Below, piece by piece: positions 1 to 5,385 of a stretch of 11,716 nt of DNA; positions within the stretch are counted from its first letter, which is position 1; each line of letters opens with the position of its first letter. The notes beneath the pieces were generated by a model, which saw nothing but the letters and a program-made list of their open reading frames with translations, searched no databases and had not been told where the DNA came from. A program made the translations under genes and the position numbers. The stretch comes from Paratractidigestivibacter sp963658035 (GTDB lineage Bacteria > Actinomycetota > Coriobacteriia > Coriobacteriales > Atopobiaceae): positions 1 through 11,716 of the forward strand of contig CAVKOL010000079.1 in the NCBI GenBank assembly GCA_963658035.1, given 5' to 3'.

Positions 1-484
1 GAATTGGGATAATCAACGAATCCGCAGCAATAAGCGCATTAATCGTGAGAAGACCTAAAGACGGCGGACAATCAATCAAAATGTAGTCAAACTCGTCAAC
101 AATGCCTGAAATAGCCTCTTTGAGGATAGATTCACGAGCCATTGCGCTAACGAGCTCAATTTCTGCACCCGCAAGCTGAATAGTTGCCGGTGCAACAAAG
201 ACCTTTTTCTCACACGTCTCCTGGATAATGTCCTCAATCGGCGTATCTTGAAGAATTACGTCGTAGATATCGCTCTCAAGGTCCTCTTTTTCAATTCCAA
301 AACCGCTGGAAGCATTTCCTTGCGGGTCAAAATCAATAATTAAGACCTTTTTCTTTAATTCACCAAGACATGCAGCAAGATTAATTACGGTCGTAGACTT
401 ACCAACACCGCCTTTTTGATTCAAAACCGCAATTACGCGCGTTTTTCGATCAGGAAAGCCACGTTTGATGTCCTTAAAGCCCAT
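1..484 (-). CDS. parA: ParA/Soj chromosome-partitioning ATPase (partial, C-terminus outside window)
   Basis: Partial gene; 161 N-terminal residues are visible and the rest runs off the left edge. ParA-family ATPases work with ParB bound at parS to segregate origins and to influence DnaA activity. The translation shows a deviant Walker A motif KGGVGKST (residues 24-31), the A' motif DFDPQGN (51-57) and a Walker B stretch YILIDCPPSLG (134-144), in family order and spacing. The start ATG at 484 is fixed by an in-frame TGA immediately upstream and by GGAGG (489-493); another ATG at 488 is out of frame and stops after four codons. The gene is AT-richer than the genes to the right. parB probably follows beyond the left edge, since four parS-like sites lie just upstream. 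Family identity is clear; exact Soj/ParA subtype is not. Confidence 0.95.
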   Translation of the reverse strand, partial: MGFKDIKRGFPDRKTRVIAVLNQKGGVGKSTTVINLAACLGELKKKVLIIDFDPQGNASSGFGIEKEDLESDIYDVILQDTPIEDIIQETCEKKVFVAPATIQLAGAEIELVSAMARESILKEAISGIVDEFDYILIDCPPSLGLLTINALIAADSLIIPI

Positions 485-538
485 TCATCCTCCAAATAGA
501 AGATTCTCAACCTTTTATACCTATCCATAATAGAGGAT

Positions 539-554
539 TGTTTCACGTGAAACA
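539..554. promoter_or_regulatory. parS site 1 (perfect consensus)
   Basis: TGTTTCACGTGAAACA is an exact match to the bacterial parS consensus bound by ParB. It lies 55 bp upstream of the parA start, so ParB bound here could also affect parA transcription. Confidence 0.95.
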
Positions 555-597
555 CCCTCATCTTCCTTGTATTTTGATGATTGGAAACCAATATCAA

Positions 598-613
598 TGT
601 TTCACGTGAAACC
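598..613. promoter_or_regulatory. parS site 2 (one mismatch)
   Basis: TGTTTCACGTGAAACC differs from the parS consensus only at the last base. The flanks do not extend the symmetry. Confidence 0.9.
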
Positions 614-711
614 AGTATTAATCGTTCATTGATTTAGTCGAAATTGCTCCAGAAACCGACGTTTTGCGAGAAACAGACAGGGTAACGACGCTATATTGAA
701 TTAACAATACC

Positions 712-745
712 TGCCAGCTATGTTTCGCGTGAAACATAGCTGGCA
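712..745. promoter_or_regulatory. parS site 3 inside a 34-bp dyad
   Basis: The core at 721-736 (TGTTTCGCGTGAAACA) has one mismatch to parS. The symmetry continues into the flanks: 712-726 pairs perfectly with 731-745 (15 bp) around the central GCGT. No T-run follows on either strand, so it does not look like a terminator. The extended arms are beyond what ParB is known to need. Confidence 0.85.
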
Positions 746-783
746 AATCAAATTGCAATCTCTACACCAGCATAGATACAGAA

Positions 784-825
784 GAAGCCCAGGTGATGTT
801 CCACGTGAAACATCACCTGGGCTTC
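784..825. promoter_or_regulatory. parS site 4 inside a 42-bp dyad
   Basis: The core at 797-812 (TGTTCCACGTGAAACA) has one mismatch to parS. Bases 784-825 form a dyad with a single mismatch (801 against 808). On the minus strand it lies 26 bp past the rsmG stop and is followed by TTCTGTATC, so the same element could act as a weak intrinsic terminator for rsmG; the T-run is poor, so this second role is tentative. Confidence 0.8.
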
Positions 826-850
826 AAGTAACAAACTCAAATCGAACAGC

Positions 851-1588
851 CTAGATTCCTAAAGGACTTTGCTTAGCCAACCCAGTTCTTCTCGGTAACT
901 TAATTGAGGGCTGGTTTTCTTTGATATACATAAGAATCGTTCTATGACCCAGCTCATTAGGGAGCTCAAATTCAACAGGCTCAAGCATTCTAAGACCACA
1001 AATCTTTGCAGCCTTATTGGAAGCATTAATCTCGGTCATCTCGGGCTTAGCCTTCTCTAGAACAAGCATTCCATTCTTAGCCAAGAACGGAGTCGCATAC
1101 TCAACCAAGACATTGGCTTGAGCAACAGCACGAGCAAAGACCAAACCAAACTCACCACGGTGAGTCACCGCCAATTCCTCGAGCCTCCCATGCTTTCCAT
1201 GGACTTTCTCAAGCCCCAACTCGTCACAAAATTCGTTGACTGCAGAAATTTTCTTTCCAACCGAGTCAATAAGGACGCCCTGAGAGCCGCTGAGAAGCCC
1301 GATTGGAATGCCCGGGAAGCCAGCACCCGTACCCATATCAAGGTAGGCCTTAGAAAGCCTCTCAGAGACTTCTGGCAAAGTAAGGGGTAGCAAACTATCT
1401 AAAATGTGCAAAACAAGGGCTTCTTCAACATTAGTAATGCGAGTAAGGTTCACGACTTTGTTCTTCTCGATGACTAACTCTAGGTGCTTAAGAAGTCCTT
1501 GGACCTGATTAGCCGATGCTTGGATACCATAGTCAGTAAGATAGCCCGAGAGCTTTTCTTCATAGCAAGAGAGTTCAAAATCTGTCAT
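851..1588 (-). CDS. rsmG: 16S rRNA (guanine-N7) methyltransferase RsmG (GidB)
   Basis: 245 residues from ATG 1588. RsmG methylates N7 of G527 (E. coli numbering) in 16S rRNA using S-adenosylmethionine. Visible family marks are NLTRI (47-51), HILDSL (61-66), the SAM-binding loop DMGTGAGFPG (84-93), FARAVA (151-156) and the basic C-terminal signature LPRRTGLAKQSPLGI (231-245). The reading frame stays open upstream to a GTG at 1669, but I chose 1588 because AGGAG (1597-1601) sits eight bases before it, the N-terminus then matches the family length, and the longer version would translate through the jag terminator hairpin. It lies between parA and jag, the classic origin-proximal order. Base composition is low in GC relative to dnaA-gyrB. 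Its own promoter must lie within or just after the terminator; I see no clear one. Confidence 0.96.
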   Translation of the reverse strand: MTDFELSCYEEKLSGYLTDYGIQASANQVQGLLKHLELVIEKNKVVNLTRITNVEEALVLHILDSLLPLTLPEVSERLSKAYLDMGTGAGFPGIPIGLLSGSQGVLIDSVGKKISAVNEFCDELGLEKVHGKHGRLEELAVTHRGEFGLVFARAVAQANVLVEYATPFLAKNGMLVLEKAKPEMTEINASNKAAKICGLRMLEPVEFELPNELGHRTILMYIKENQPSIKLPRRTGLAKQSPLGI

Positions 1589-1629
1589 GTCATAAGCTCC
1601 TGACAAAAACTTGTGAGTCAAAAGAAATT

Positions 1630-1666
1630 GGCAAAAAGAAAGGGAGGATGATTTCTCATCCTCCCT
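1630..1666 (-). terminator. Intrinsic terminator of the rpmH-jag operon
   Basis: On the minus strand an 11-bp perfect stem (1656-1666 with 1641-1651, loop GAAA) is followed by a TTTCTTTTT tract. It lies 27 bp past the jag stop and ahead of the chosen rsmG start, so it ends the operon and supports the shorter rsmG. Confidence 0.85.
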
Positions 1667-1692
1667 CACTACAATACACTGTAGCTGAGCTT

Positions 1693-2262
1693 TTATCTAA
1701 CAGCAGTGATAACAACCCTGCGGTTAGGATCCTCACCCTCGGAGTGGGTGGTGACCTCATCGTCGTCAATCAAGGCCAAGTGCACCAAGCGACGCTCAGA
1801 AGCATTCATGGGGTTCAATGCCACACGACCCTGCTTCTTGGCACGGTCTGCAGCAGACTTAGCCATTCCCATGATCTTCTTCTTACGACGGGTCTTATAG
1901 CTCTCGATATCCACGACGATGGGATAGTAGAACTTGATCTTGCTGCTCATCAAAGAAGAAAGAACCATCTGCAGAGCATCAAGCGTACGGCCGTGACGAC
2001 CAATAAGAACAGCCAGGTCACCACCGTTGACGTCGAGGATAAGCTCACCCTCGTCTCCGTCATACTCATCGATGGAGGACTGCGTCTCACCAAAGTAGGC
2101 GAGAATAGCCTTAAGGTAGTCAACCGCGAGGTCGGCAATCTTATCCATCTCTTCTTCGGACAAAGCTTCGTTGGCTTCGTACTTCTCCCTGATGGAAGCA
2201 AACTCATCGACAGCCTCGGATGCAGGCTCTACACCCTCATCCAAGACAATCTGATCTTCCAT
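1693..2262 (-). CDS. jag: KH and R3H domain RNA-binding protein Jag/KhpB
   Basis: 189 residues. Jag/KhpB is a cytoplasmic RNA-binding protein linked in Gram-positive bacteria to cell envelope growth and post-transcriptional control. The KH-like segment contains IGRHGRTLDALQ (87-98). The R3H domain has the R-x3-H signature (R157, H161) and the characteristic THSEGEDPNRRVVI (172-185). A basic stretch RRKKK (125-129) links them. The start is ATG 2262, with a full AGGAGG (2268-2273) five bases upstream; the frame extends to a TTG at 2283, which would read through that ribosome-binding site. The N-terminus is short and acidic, and I see no Jag_N domain, unlike Bacillus/Streptococcus Jag. It is the last gene of the rpmH operon and follows yidC, the usual partner. 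Confidence 0.94.
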   Translation of the reverse strand: MEDQIVLDEGVEPASEAVDEFASIREKYEANEALSEEEMDKIADLAVDYLKAILAYFGETQSSIDEYDGDEGELILDVNGGDLAVLIGRHGRTLDALQMVLSSLMSSKIKFYYPIVVDIESYKTRRKKKIMGMAKSAADRAKKQGRVALNPMNASERRLVHLALIDDDEVTTHSEGEDPNRRVVITAVR

Positions 2263-2342
2263 GCCAACCTCCTGTGAATACAATAAATATCGAAACTAAA
2301 TACGACAAGTAACCAGCAACTAAAAGAAGCTAACCAGGCAAA

Positions 2343-3101
2343 CTAGTTCTTTTTGCGGGGACGGGGCTTCTTCTCCTTGCGAACAACGTCGACCTCGACG
2401 CCCTTCTTGGCAGCAGCTTCCTCGGCCTCGGCCTTGGCCTTCTCCATGACCTTGGAAGTAATGAACTTCTGCTGGACAACCTGCCAGATGGCAGAGGCGT
2501 TGTAGTAGAGAAGGACGGCGGCGGGGACGCTCCAGCCAAACCAAACCATCATGATGGCCATGACGGCGCCCATGGTGATGGACTGCATCTTTTGCTCGTT
2601 GTTCTGCAGCGAGGAGTTGAGCAGCATCGGGACAAAGGTCAGGACACCAAACAGGATGTCAAAGAAGATGTAGGCAGCGGCGCCGACCCAACCCGCAGAA
2701 GCCACGACGTTGGCCACGGAGTCAGAGATGGAAGGCAGGATGCCGTAGAAGCAGGCGTCGGTAGGGACGTTCTTAACAACCGAGAAGAGGCCAAAGAAGA
2801 CCGGCATCTGCAAGAAGATGGGCAGACAACCCATGATGGGGTTGAACTTCATCTCGGAGTAGATCTTCATCGTCTCTTCCTGCTGACGCACAGGATCGTC
2901 GGCGTACTTCTCCTGGATCTCCTGCAGGCGAGGCTGCATGACCTGCATGCCAGCAGTGGACTTGACCTGCTTGGTCATAAGCGGAGTTAGGATAATACGA
3001 ATGATGATGGTAAGGATGATGACCGCGAGGCCCCAGTCGCCAACCACGCTTTGGATGGCCTGAAGGACCCAGGTCAAGAAATTAATGAACCAATCCCACA
3101 T
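2343..3101 (-). CDS. yidC: Membrane protein insertase YidC (Oxa1 family)
   Basis: 252 residues. YidC inserts membrane proteins alone or with SecYEG. The short form seen here, without the large periplasmic P1 domain of Gram-negative YidC, is usual for Gram-positive bacteria. Hydrophobic segments lie at roughly 22-41, 88-110, 138-160 and 172-208. The conserved groove arginine is R35 in IIIRIILTPL. A charged cytoplasmic loop with MQPRLQEIQEKY (55-66) follows. The C-terminal tail is strongly basic (RKEKKPRPRKKN), fitting ribosome contact. I see no lipobox cysteine at the N-terminus. ATG 3101 has GGAGG (3106-3110) just upstream. It is 24 bp downstream of yidD, in the operon that begins with rpmH. 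Confidence 0.97.
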   Translation of the reverse strand: MWDWFINFLTWVLQAIQSVVGDWGLAVIILTIIIRIILTPLMTKQVKSTAGMQVMQPRLQEIQEKYADDPVRQQEETMKIYSEMKFNPIMGCLPIFLQMPVFFGLFSVVKNVPTDACFYGILPSISDSVANVVASAGWVGAAAYIFFDILFGVLTFVPMLLNSSLQNNEQKMQSITMGAVMAIMMVWFGWSVPAAVLLYYNASAIWQVVQQKFITSKVMEKAKAEAEEAAAKKGVEVDVVRKEKKPRPRKKN

Positions 3102-3114
3102 GATTCCTCCGTGG

Positions 3115-3136
3115 CTGTTCCTTGGCTAAGGAACAG
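3115..3136 (-). repeat. Stem-loop spanning the yidD stop codon, just before the yidC ribosome-binding site
   Basis: A 9-bp perfect stem (3115-3123 with 3128-3136) with a 4-base loop. It includes the yidD stop and ends four bases from the yidC GGAGG. There is no following T-run, so it is more likely an mRNA structure that tunes yidC translation or mRNA processing than a terminator. Function is not known. Confidence 0.55.
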
Positions 3137-3362
3137 GGTCGTATCCACCAGCATGAAAGGGATGACATCTCAATACTCTACGAATAGCAAGCGAGGCGCC
3201 GCGAAGGGCGCCGTACTTGGCAATGGCCTGCCTGGCATACTCAGAGCACGTGGGCCTGTAGATGCAGCGGGCAGGAAATAACGGAGAGATACGCCGCTGG
3301 TAAAACGCGATGGCCGATAAAAGCCACCTCTTACCAAGGCTGTCTTTCCTGGTTTTACTCAC
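3126..3362 (-). CDS. yidD: Membrane protein insertion efficiency factor YidD
   Basis: 78 residues, the family's usual size. YidD is a small inner-leaflet membrane-associated protein that helps YidC-dependent insertion. It has an amphipathic N-terminal region (FYQRRISPLFP) and the family core ARCIYRPTCSEYA (31-43), with cysteines at 33, 39 and 66, and ends in HPFHAGGYDPVP. The start is a GTG at 3362 that overlaps the last codons of rnpA by eight bases. There is no separate strong ribosome-binding site, so translation is probably coupled to rnpA. Order rpmH-rnpA-yidD-yidC is conserved in many bacteria. Confidence 0.94.
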   Translation of the reverse strand: MSKTRKDSLGKRWLLSAIAFYQRRISPLFPARCIYRPTCSEYARQAIAKYGALRGASLAIRRVLRCHPFHAGGYDPVP

Positions 3363-3684
3363 CTAAGACGCCGGCCTTCTTAAGAAGCCTTCTCAGCGAC
3401 ACGGCGACGTCTTGCGAAGAGGCGTCGCGGGTGTCCTTTGTCGAGAAGAGAATCATGTCGTAGCCGTCTTTGGGAAGACCGCAAGACCTCGCGGCCTCCC
3501 TTAAGACGCGCTTGCACCTGTTTCTAAAAACGGCGTTGCCAAGCCTCTTAGGCGCGACAAAGGCGACCCTTGCGGAGTCGCCCTCGTCGATTCTAACCAC
3601 GCGAATTCGTAGAAGAGAGTCGTTGTATCTCTTCCCGCAGGAGAAGACCTTCTCAAATTCAGCTTTGGATTTGATGGTCTTCAT
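3355..3684 (-). CDS. rnpA: Ribonuclease P protein component
   Basis: 109 residues. RnpA is the protein cofactor of the RNase P ribozyme that matures tRNA 5' ends. The diagnostic basic helix KRLGNAVFRNRCKRVLREAAR spans residues 46-66, with the RNR motif at 54-56. The N-terminus (KSKAEFEKVFSCGKRY) carries the aromatic and basic positions typical of the family. It starts at ATG 3684, nine bases after the rpmH stop, with no strong ribosome-binding site, and its end overlaps yidD, so both junctions suggest translational coupling. No RNase P RNA gene is visible in this window. Confidence 0.95.
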   Translation of the reverse strand: MKTIKSKAEFEKVFSCGKRYNDSLLRIRVVRIDEGDSARVAFVAPKRLGNAVFRNRCKRVLREAARSCGLPKDGYDMILFSTKDTRDASSQDVAVSLRRLLKKAGVLGE

Positions 3685-3693
3685 CTTAAGTTA

Positions 3694-3828
3694 CTAGACG
3701 GTGAGCTGGTGACGGCCCTTAGCGCGACGACGAGCGAGAACGGCGCGGCCGCCCTTGGTGGCCATGCGGGCACGGAAACCGTGAGTGGTGGCACGCTTGC
3801 GCTTGTTGGGCTGATAAGTACGCTTCAT
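3694..3828 (-). CDS. rpmH: 50S ribosomal protein L34
   Basis: 44 residues, highly basic, beginning MKRTYQPNKRKRATTHGFR and ending RRRAKGRHQLTV, which is the L34 pattern over its whole length. L34 is a small protein of the large ribosomal subunit and in most bacteria is the first gene of the operon that runs away from dnaA. ATG 3828 is preceded by GGAGG seven bases upstream. The promoter at 3882-3911 lies about 50-80 bp upstream of the start. It sits beside rnpA, matching the nearly universal rpmH-rnpA pair. Confidence 0.97.
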   Translation of the reverse strand: MKRTYQPNKRKRATTHGFRARMATKGGRAVLARRRAKGRHQLTV

Positions 3829-3881
3829 AGCTATTCCTCCCAGTTGGGTTTAGACGTCAATACAGAGCAATAAGCCCAAAG

Positions 3882-3911
3882 ATTGTAAAGGTAGCGGCCG
3901 CTAAGTGTCAA
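3882..3911 (-). promoter_or_regulatory. Promoter of the rpmH-rnpA-yidD-yidC-jag operon
   Basis: On the minus strand a perfect -35 TTGACA (3911-3906) is followed by an 18-bp spacer and a -10 TACAAT (3887-3882, five of six). Transcription would begin near 3875, about 45 bp before rpmH. No other hexamer pair in the gap is as good. Confidence 0.75.
3892..3903. repeat. 12-bp perfect palindrome in the rpmH promoter spacer
   Basis: TAGCGGCCGCTA lies wholly between the -35 and -10 elements. Its position suits an operator; no regulator is identified. Confidence 0.6.
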
Positions 3912-4206
3912 TTTAATCTTTGAAAAGGCCCAGCTCTTTGTGGGGTTTGCACACAACTATATGGATGCGCCCGCGTGAATTTGGTTGAAAAGTTTGCGAA
4001 TCCATTCTTTCAAAAGGGTGGAAGCAATCTTTCATAGGCACTGAAAGTTGTTGATTACATGGTATGATTTTCCAGCCGAATTCGTATGTATCGACCGAGT
4101 TTTCTACAGGTTTTCTCGCTTTGTTGAAAACTTTTCTTTCATATAGAATTCCGTCTGAAAAGTTTTCTTCAATCGATGAAACATTGTTGAAAAGGGGGCT
4201 AAAGGC
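3912..4206. other. Upstream DnaA-box cluster, probable part of a bipartite oriC
   Basis: The region has no supported gene. It holds three exact copies of the 9-mer TTTTCNACA: 4100-4108 (plus), 4122-4130 (minus) and 4185-4193 (minus), plus an eight-of-nine copy at 3983-3991 (minus). The canonical DnaA box is TTATNCACA; these read as a species-specific variant. The right half (4031-4190) is AT-rich, with many runs of A or T. The last box ends just before the GGGGG that serves as ribosome-binding site of the ATPase gene. Diverging transcription on either side and the nearby dnaA support an origin role. Confidence 0.65.
4041..4068 (+). promoter_or_regulatory. Possible promoter of the GHKL ATPase gene
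   Basis: CTGAAA (4041-4046, four of six), 16-bp spacer, TATGAT (4063-4068, five of six) with a TG two bases ahead of it, an extended -10 form. A transcript from here would carry all three exact DnaA boxes in its leader. Only a moderate match. Confidence 0.35.
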
Positions 4207-5277
4207 GTGGCCAGGGACTTCTATCCCTTTGTCGAGAAGGACCAAACGCAGTGGTCGGCGAGCGAGGTGCACAACCCCGCGCGCATCGCCGTGTACGACG
4301 ACGCGGCCGCGGCCCCCAGGGTCGTGGTGGTGGAGCCCCAGGACGTGCGCTCTTACCTGGAAGAGATCACCGCCACGGTCAACAAGCTCTCGCACGAGCA
4401 GGGCGGCAACATCCCCTTTATGGTCATTCGCGAGATTGTCGAGAACTTCATTCACGCCTACTTCCAGGCGCCCACCATCACCATCCTGGACGGCGGAAAC
4501 ACCATTCGCTTCTCTGACCAGGGGCCGGGCATCAAGGAGAAGAACCTGGCCCTTGAGTACGGAACCTCTTCTGCGACCGAGGAGATGAAGCACTACATCC
4601 GCGGCGTTGGGAGCGGCCTTCCTTACGCGCAGCAGTACATGGAGGACAAGGGCGGCAGCTTAGAGATCGAGGACAACATCTCGGGCGGGACGGTGGTCAC
4701 CATCTCGACGAGAAGGGCCAACGAGGCCCGCGAGGTCTCTGGGGGAGAGGCACCCGCCGCAACGCCGCAGGTCAATGCCGGTATCCCGATGGCGGCGGCG
4801 ATGCCACAGATGGGACAGATGACGCAAGGGTACGACCCCGCGCAGGCCTGGGCCTACCAGCAGCAGCCCCAACAGATGCAGCAGCCCATGGGCTACGGCT
4901 TTGGTTATCAACAATTCCCAGGATACATGCCCCAGCCTGCCGCGACGCAGCAGCAGATGCCCACGCAGGTACCCATGCAGGCACCTGCCCAGGCCCAGCC
5001 GATGCAGCCCCAGGGCGGCGTGAACTTCTCGACAATGCCGCAGACGATGCCCGCAGCGGCCCCGCAGCCACAGCGTCCGGCCCTCACGCCGCGCCAGGAA
5101 TCGGTGATGGAGTACCTCTCGCAGCACGAGTCTTGCGGCCCCACCGACCTCACGCAGGTCTTTGGCAGCTCGGGCCCCACCTGGTCGCGCGAGCTCAAGG
5201 GCCTCATGGAGATGGGAATCATCACCAAGACGGGGCAAAAGTACCGCCTGACCGTCATAGGCAAGTCGATGATTTAG
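4207..5277 (+). CDS. GHKL ATPase-domain protein with winged-helix-like C-terminus, adjacent to dnaA
   Basis: 356 residues; I do not recognise a named gene. Residues about 45-170 form a HATPase_c (GHKL) fold: N box REIVENFIHA (75-84, with E76 and N80), G1 box SDQGPGI (103-109), G2 box GVGSGLPYAQQYM (133-145) and GGTVVTIS (160-167). There is no histidine-kinase dimerisation or phosphoacceptor domain, so it resembles stand-alone ATPases such as SpoIIAB-type anti-sigma kinases. Residues about 183-290 are low-complexity, rich in Gln, Pro and Met. Residues 292-356 look like a winged helix (LTPRQESVMEYLSQ, then WSRELKGLMEMGIITKTGQKYRLT). The GTG at 4207 has GGGGG eight bases before it, and an in-frame TGA at 4177 limits extension. 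dnaA follows after 108 bp. A regulatory role in initiation or dnaA expression is inferred from position only; no catalytic function has been shown. Confidence 0.9.
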   Translation: MARDFYPFVEKDQTQWSASEVHNPARIAVYDDAAAAPRVVVVEPQDVRSYLEEITATVNKLSHEQGGNIPFMVIREIVENFIHAYFQAPTITILDGGNTIRFSDQGPGIKEKNLALEYGTSSATEEMKHYIRGVGSGLPYAQQYMEDKGGSLEIEDNISGGTVVTISTRRANEAREVSGGEAPAATPQVNAGIPMAAAMPQMGQMTQGYDPAQAWAYQQQPQQMQQPMGYGFGYQQFPGYMPQPAATQQQMPTQVPMQAPAQAQPMQPQGGVNFSTMPQTMPAAAPQPQRPALTPRQESVMEYLSQHESCGPTDLTQVFGSSGPTWSRELKGLMEMGIITKTGQKYRLTVIGKSMI

Positions 5278-5318
5278 CGGCGCGGCAGCACCTCTCACAT
5301 GGGAATTTAAGAAAACCG

Positions 5319-5347
5319 GTGGCAGGTTTTCAACAATCGTATATACT
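5319..5347 (+). promoter_or_regulatory. Probable dnaA promoter
   Basis: GTGGCA (5319-5324, four of six), 17-bp spacer, TATACT (5342-5347, five of six). Transcription from about 5354 would rule out the GTG at 5350 as the dnaA start and favour ATG 5386. Confidence 0.5.
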
Positions 5348-5366
5348 GTGTGGGCACTTTTCGACA
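5327..5366 (+). promoter_or_regulatory. Two DnaA boxes over the dnaA promoter
   Basis: TTTTCAACA (5327-5335) lies in the promoter spacer and TTTTCGACA (5358-5366) just after the predicted transcription start. An eight-of-nine copy, TTTTCGATA, occurs at 5392-5400. This is the arrangement expected for autoregulation by DnaA. Confidence 0.6.
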
Positions 5367-5385
5367 ATTCGACGAATGGGCCCTC

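Larger units (their letters stand above)
485..850. other. Intergenic parS region between rsmG and parA
   Basis: This 366-bp stretch holds no convincing gene on either strand. It contains four 16-bp parS-like palindromes, listed separately, within about 270 bp. A weaker look-alike (12 of 16 positions by eye) lies at 660-675. It would be the loading platform for ParB near the origin. The parA promoter should lie in its left end; TATAAA on the minus strand near 514-520 could be a -10 element, but I see no convincing -35 partner. Confidence 0.8.

Noticed and set aside
1589..1669. Longer rsmG N-terminus from GTG 1669
   Set aside because: It would translate through the intrinsic terminator at 1630-1666, and ATG 1588 has a better-placed AGGAG.
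3913..4593. 226-codon minus-strand frame across the origin gap and the start of the ATPase gene
   Set aside because: Overlaps the ATPase gene and DnaA boxes, has no ribosome-binding site or motif, and its first half is the antisense of a well-supported GHKL domain.
5350..5385. dnaA start at GTG 5350
   Set aside because: It would lie upstream of the predicted transcription start and has no ribosome-binding site. ATG 5386 is preferred, though its own ribosome-binding site is also weak.
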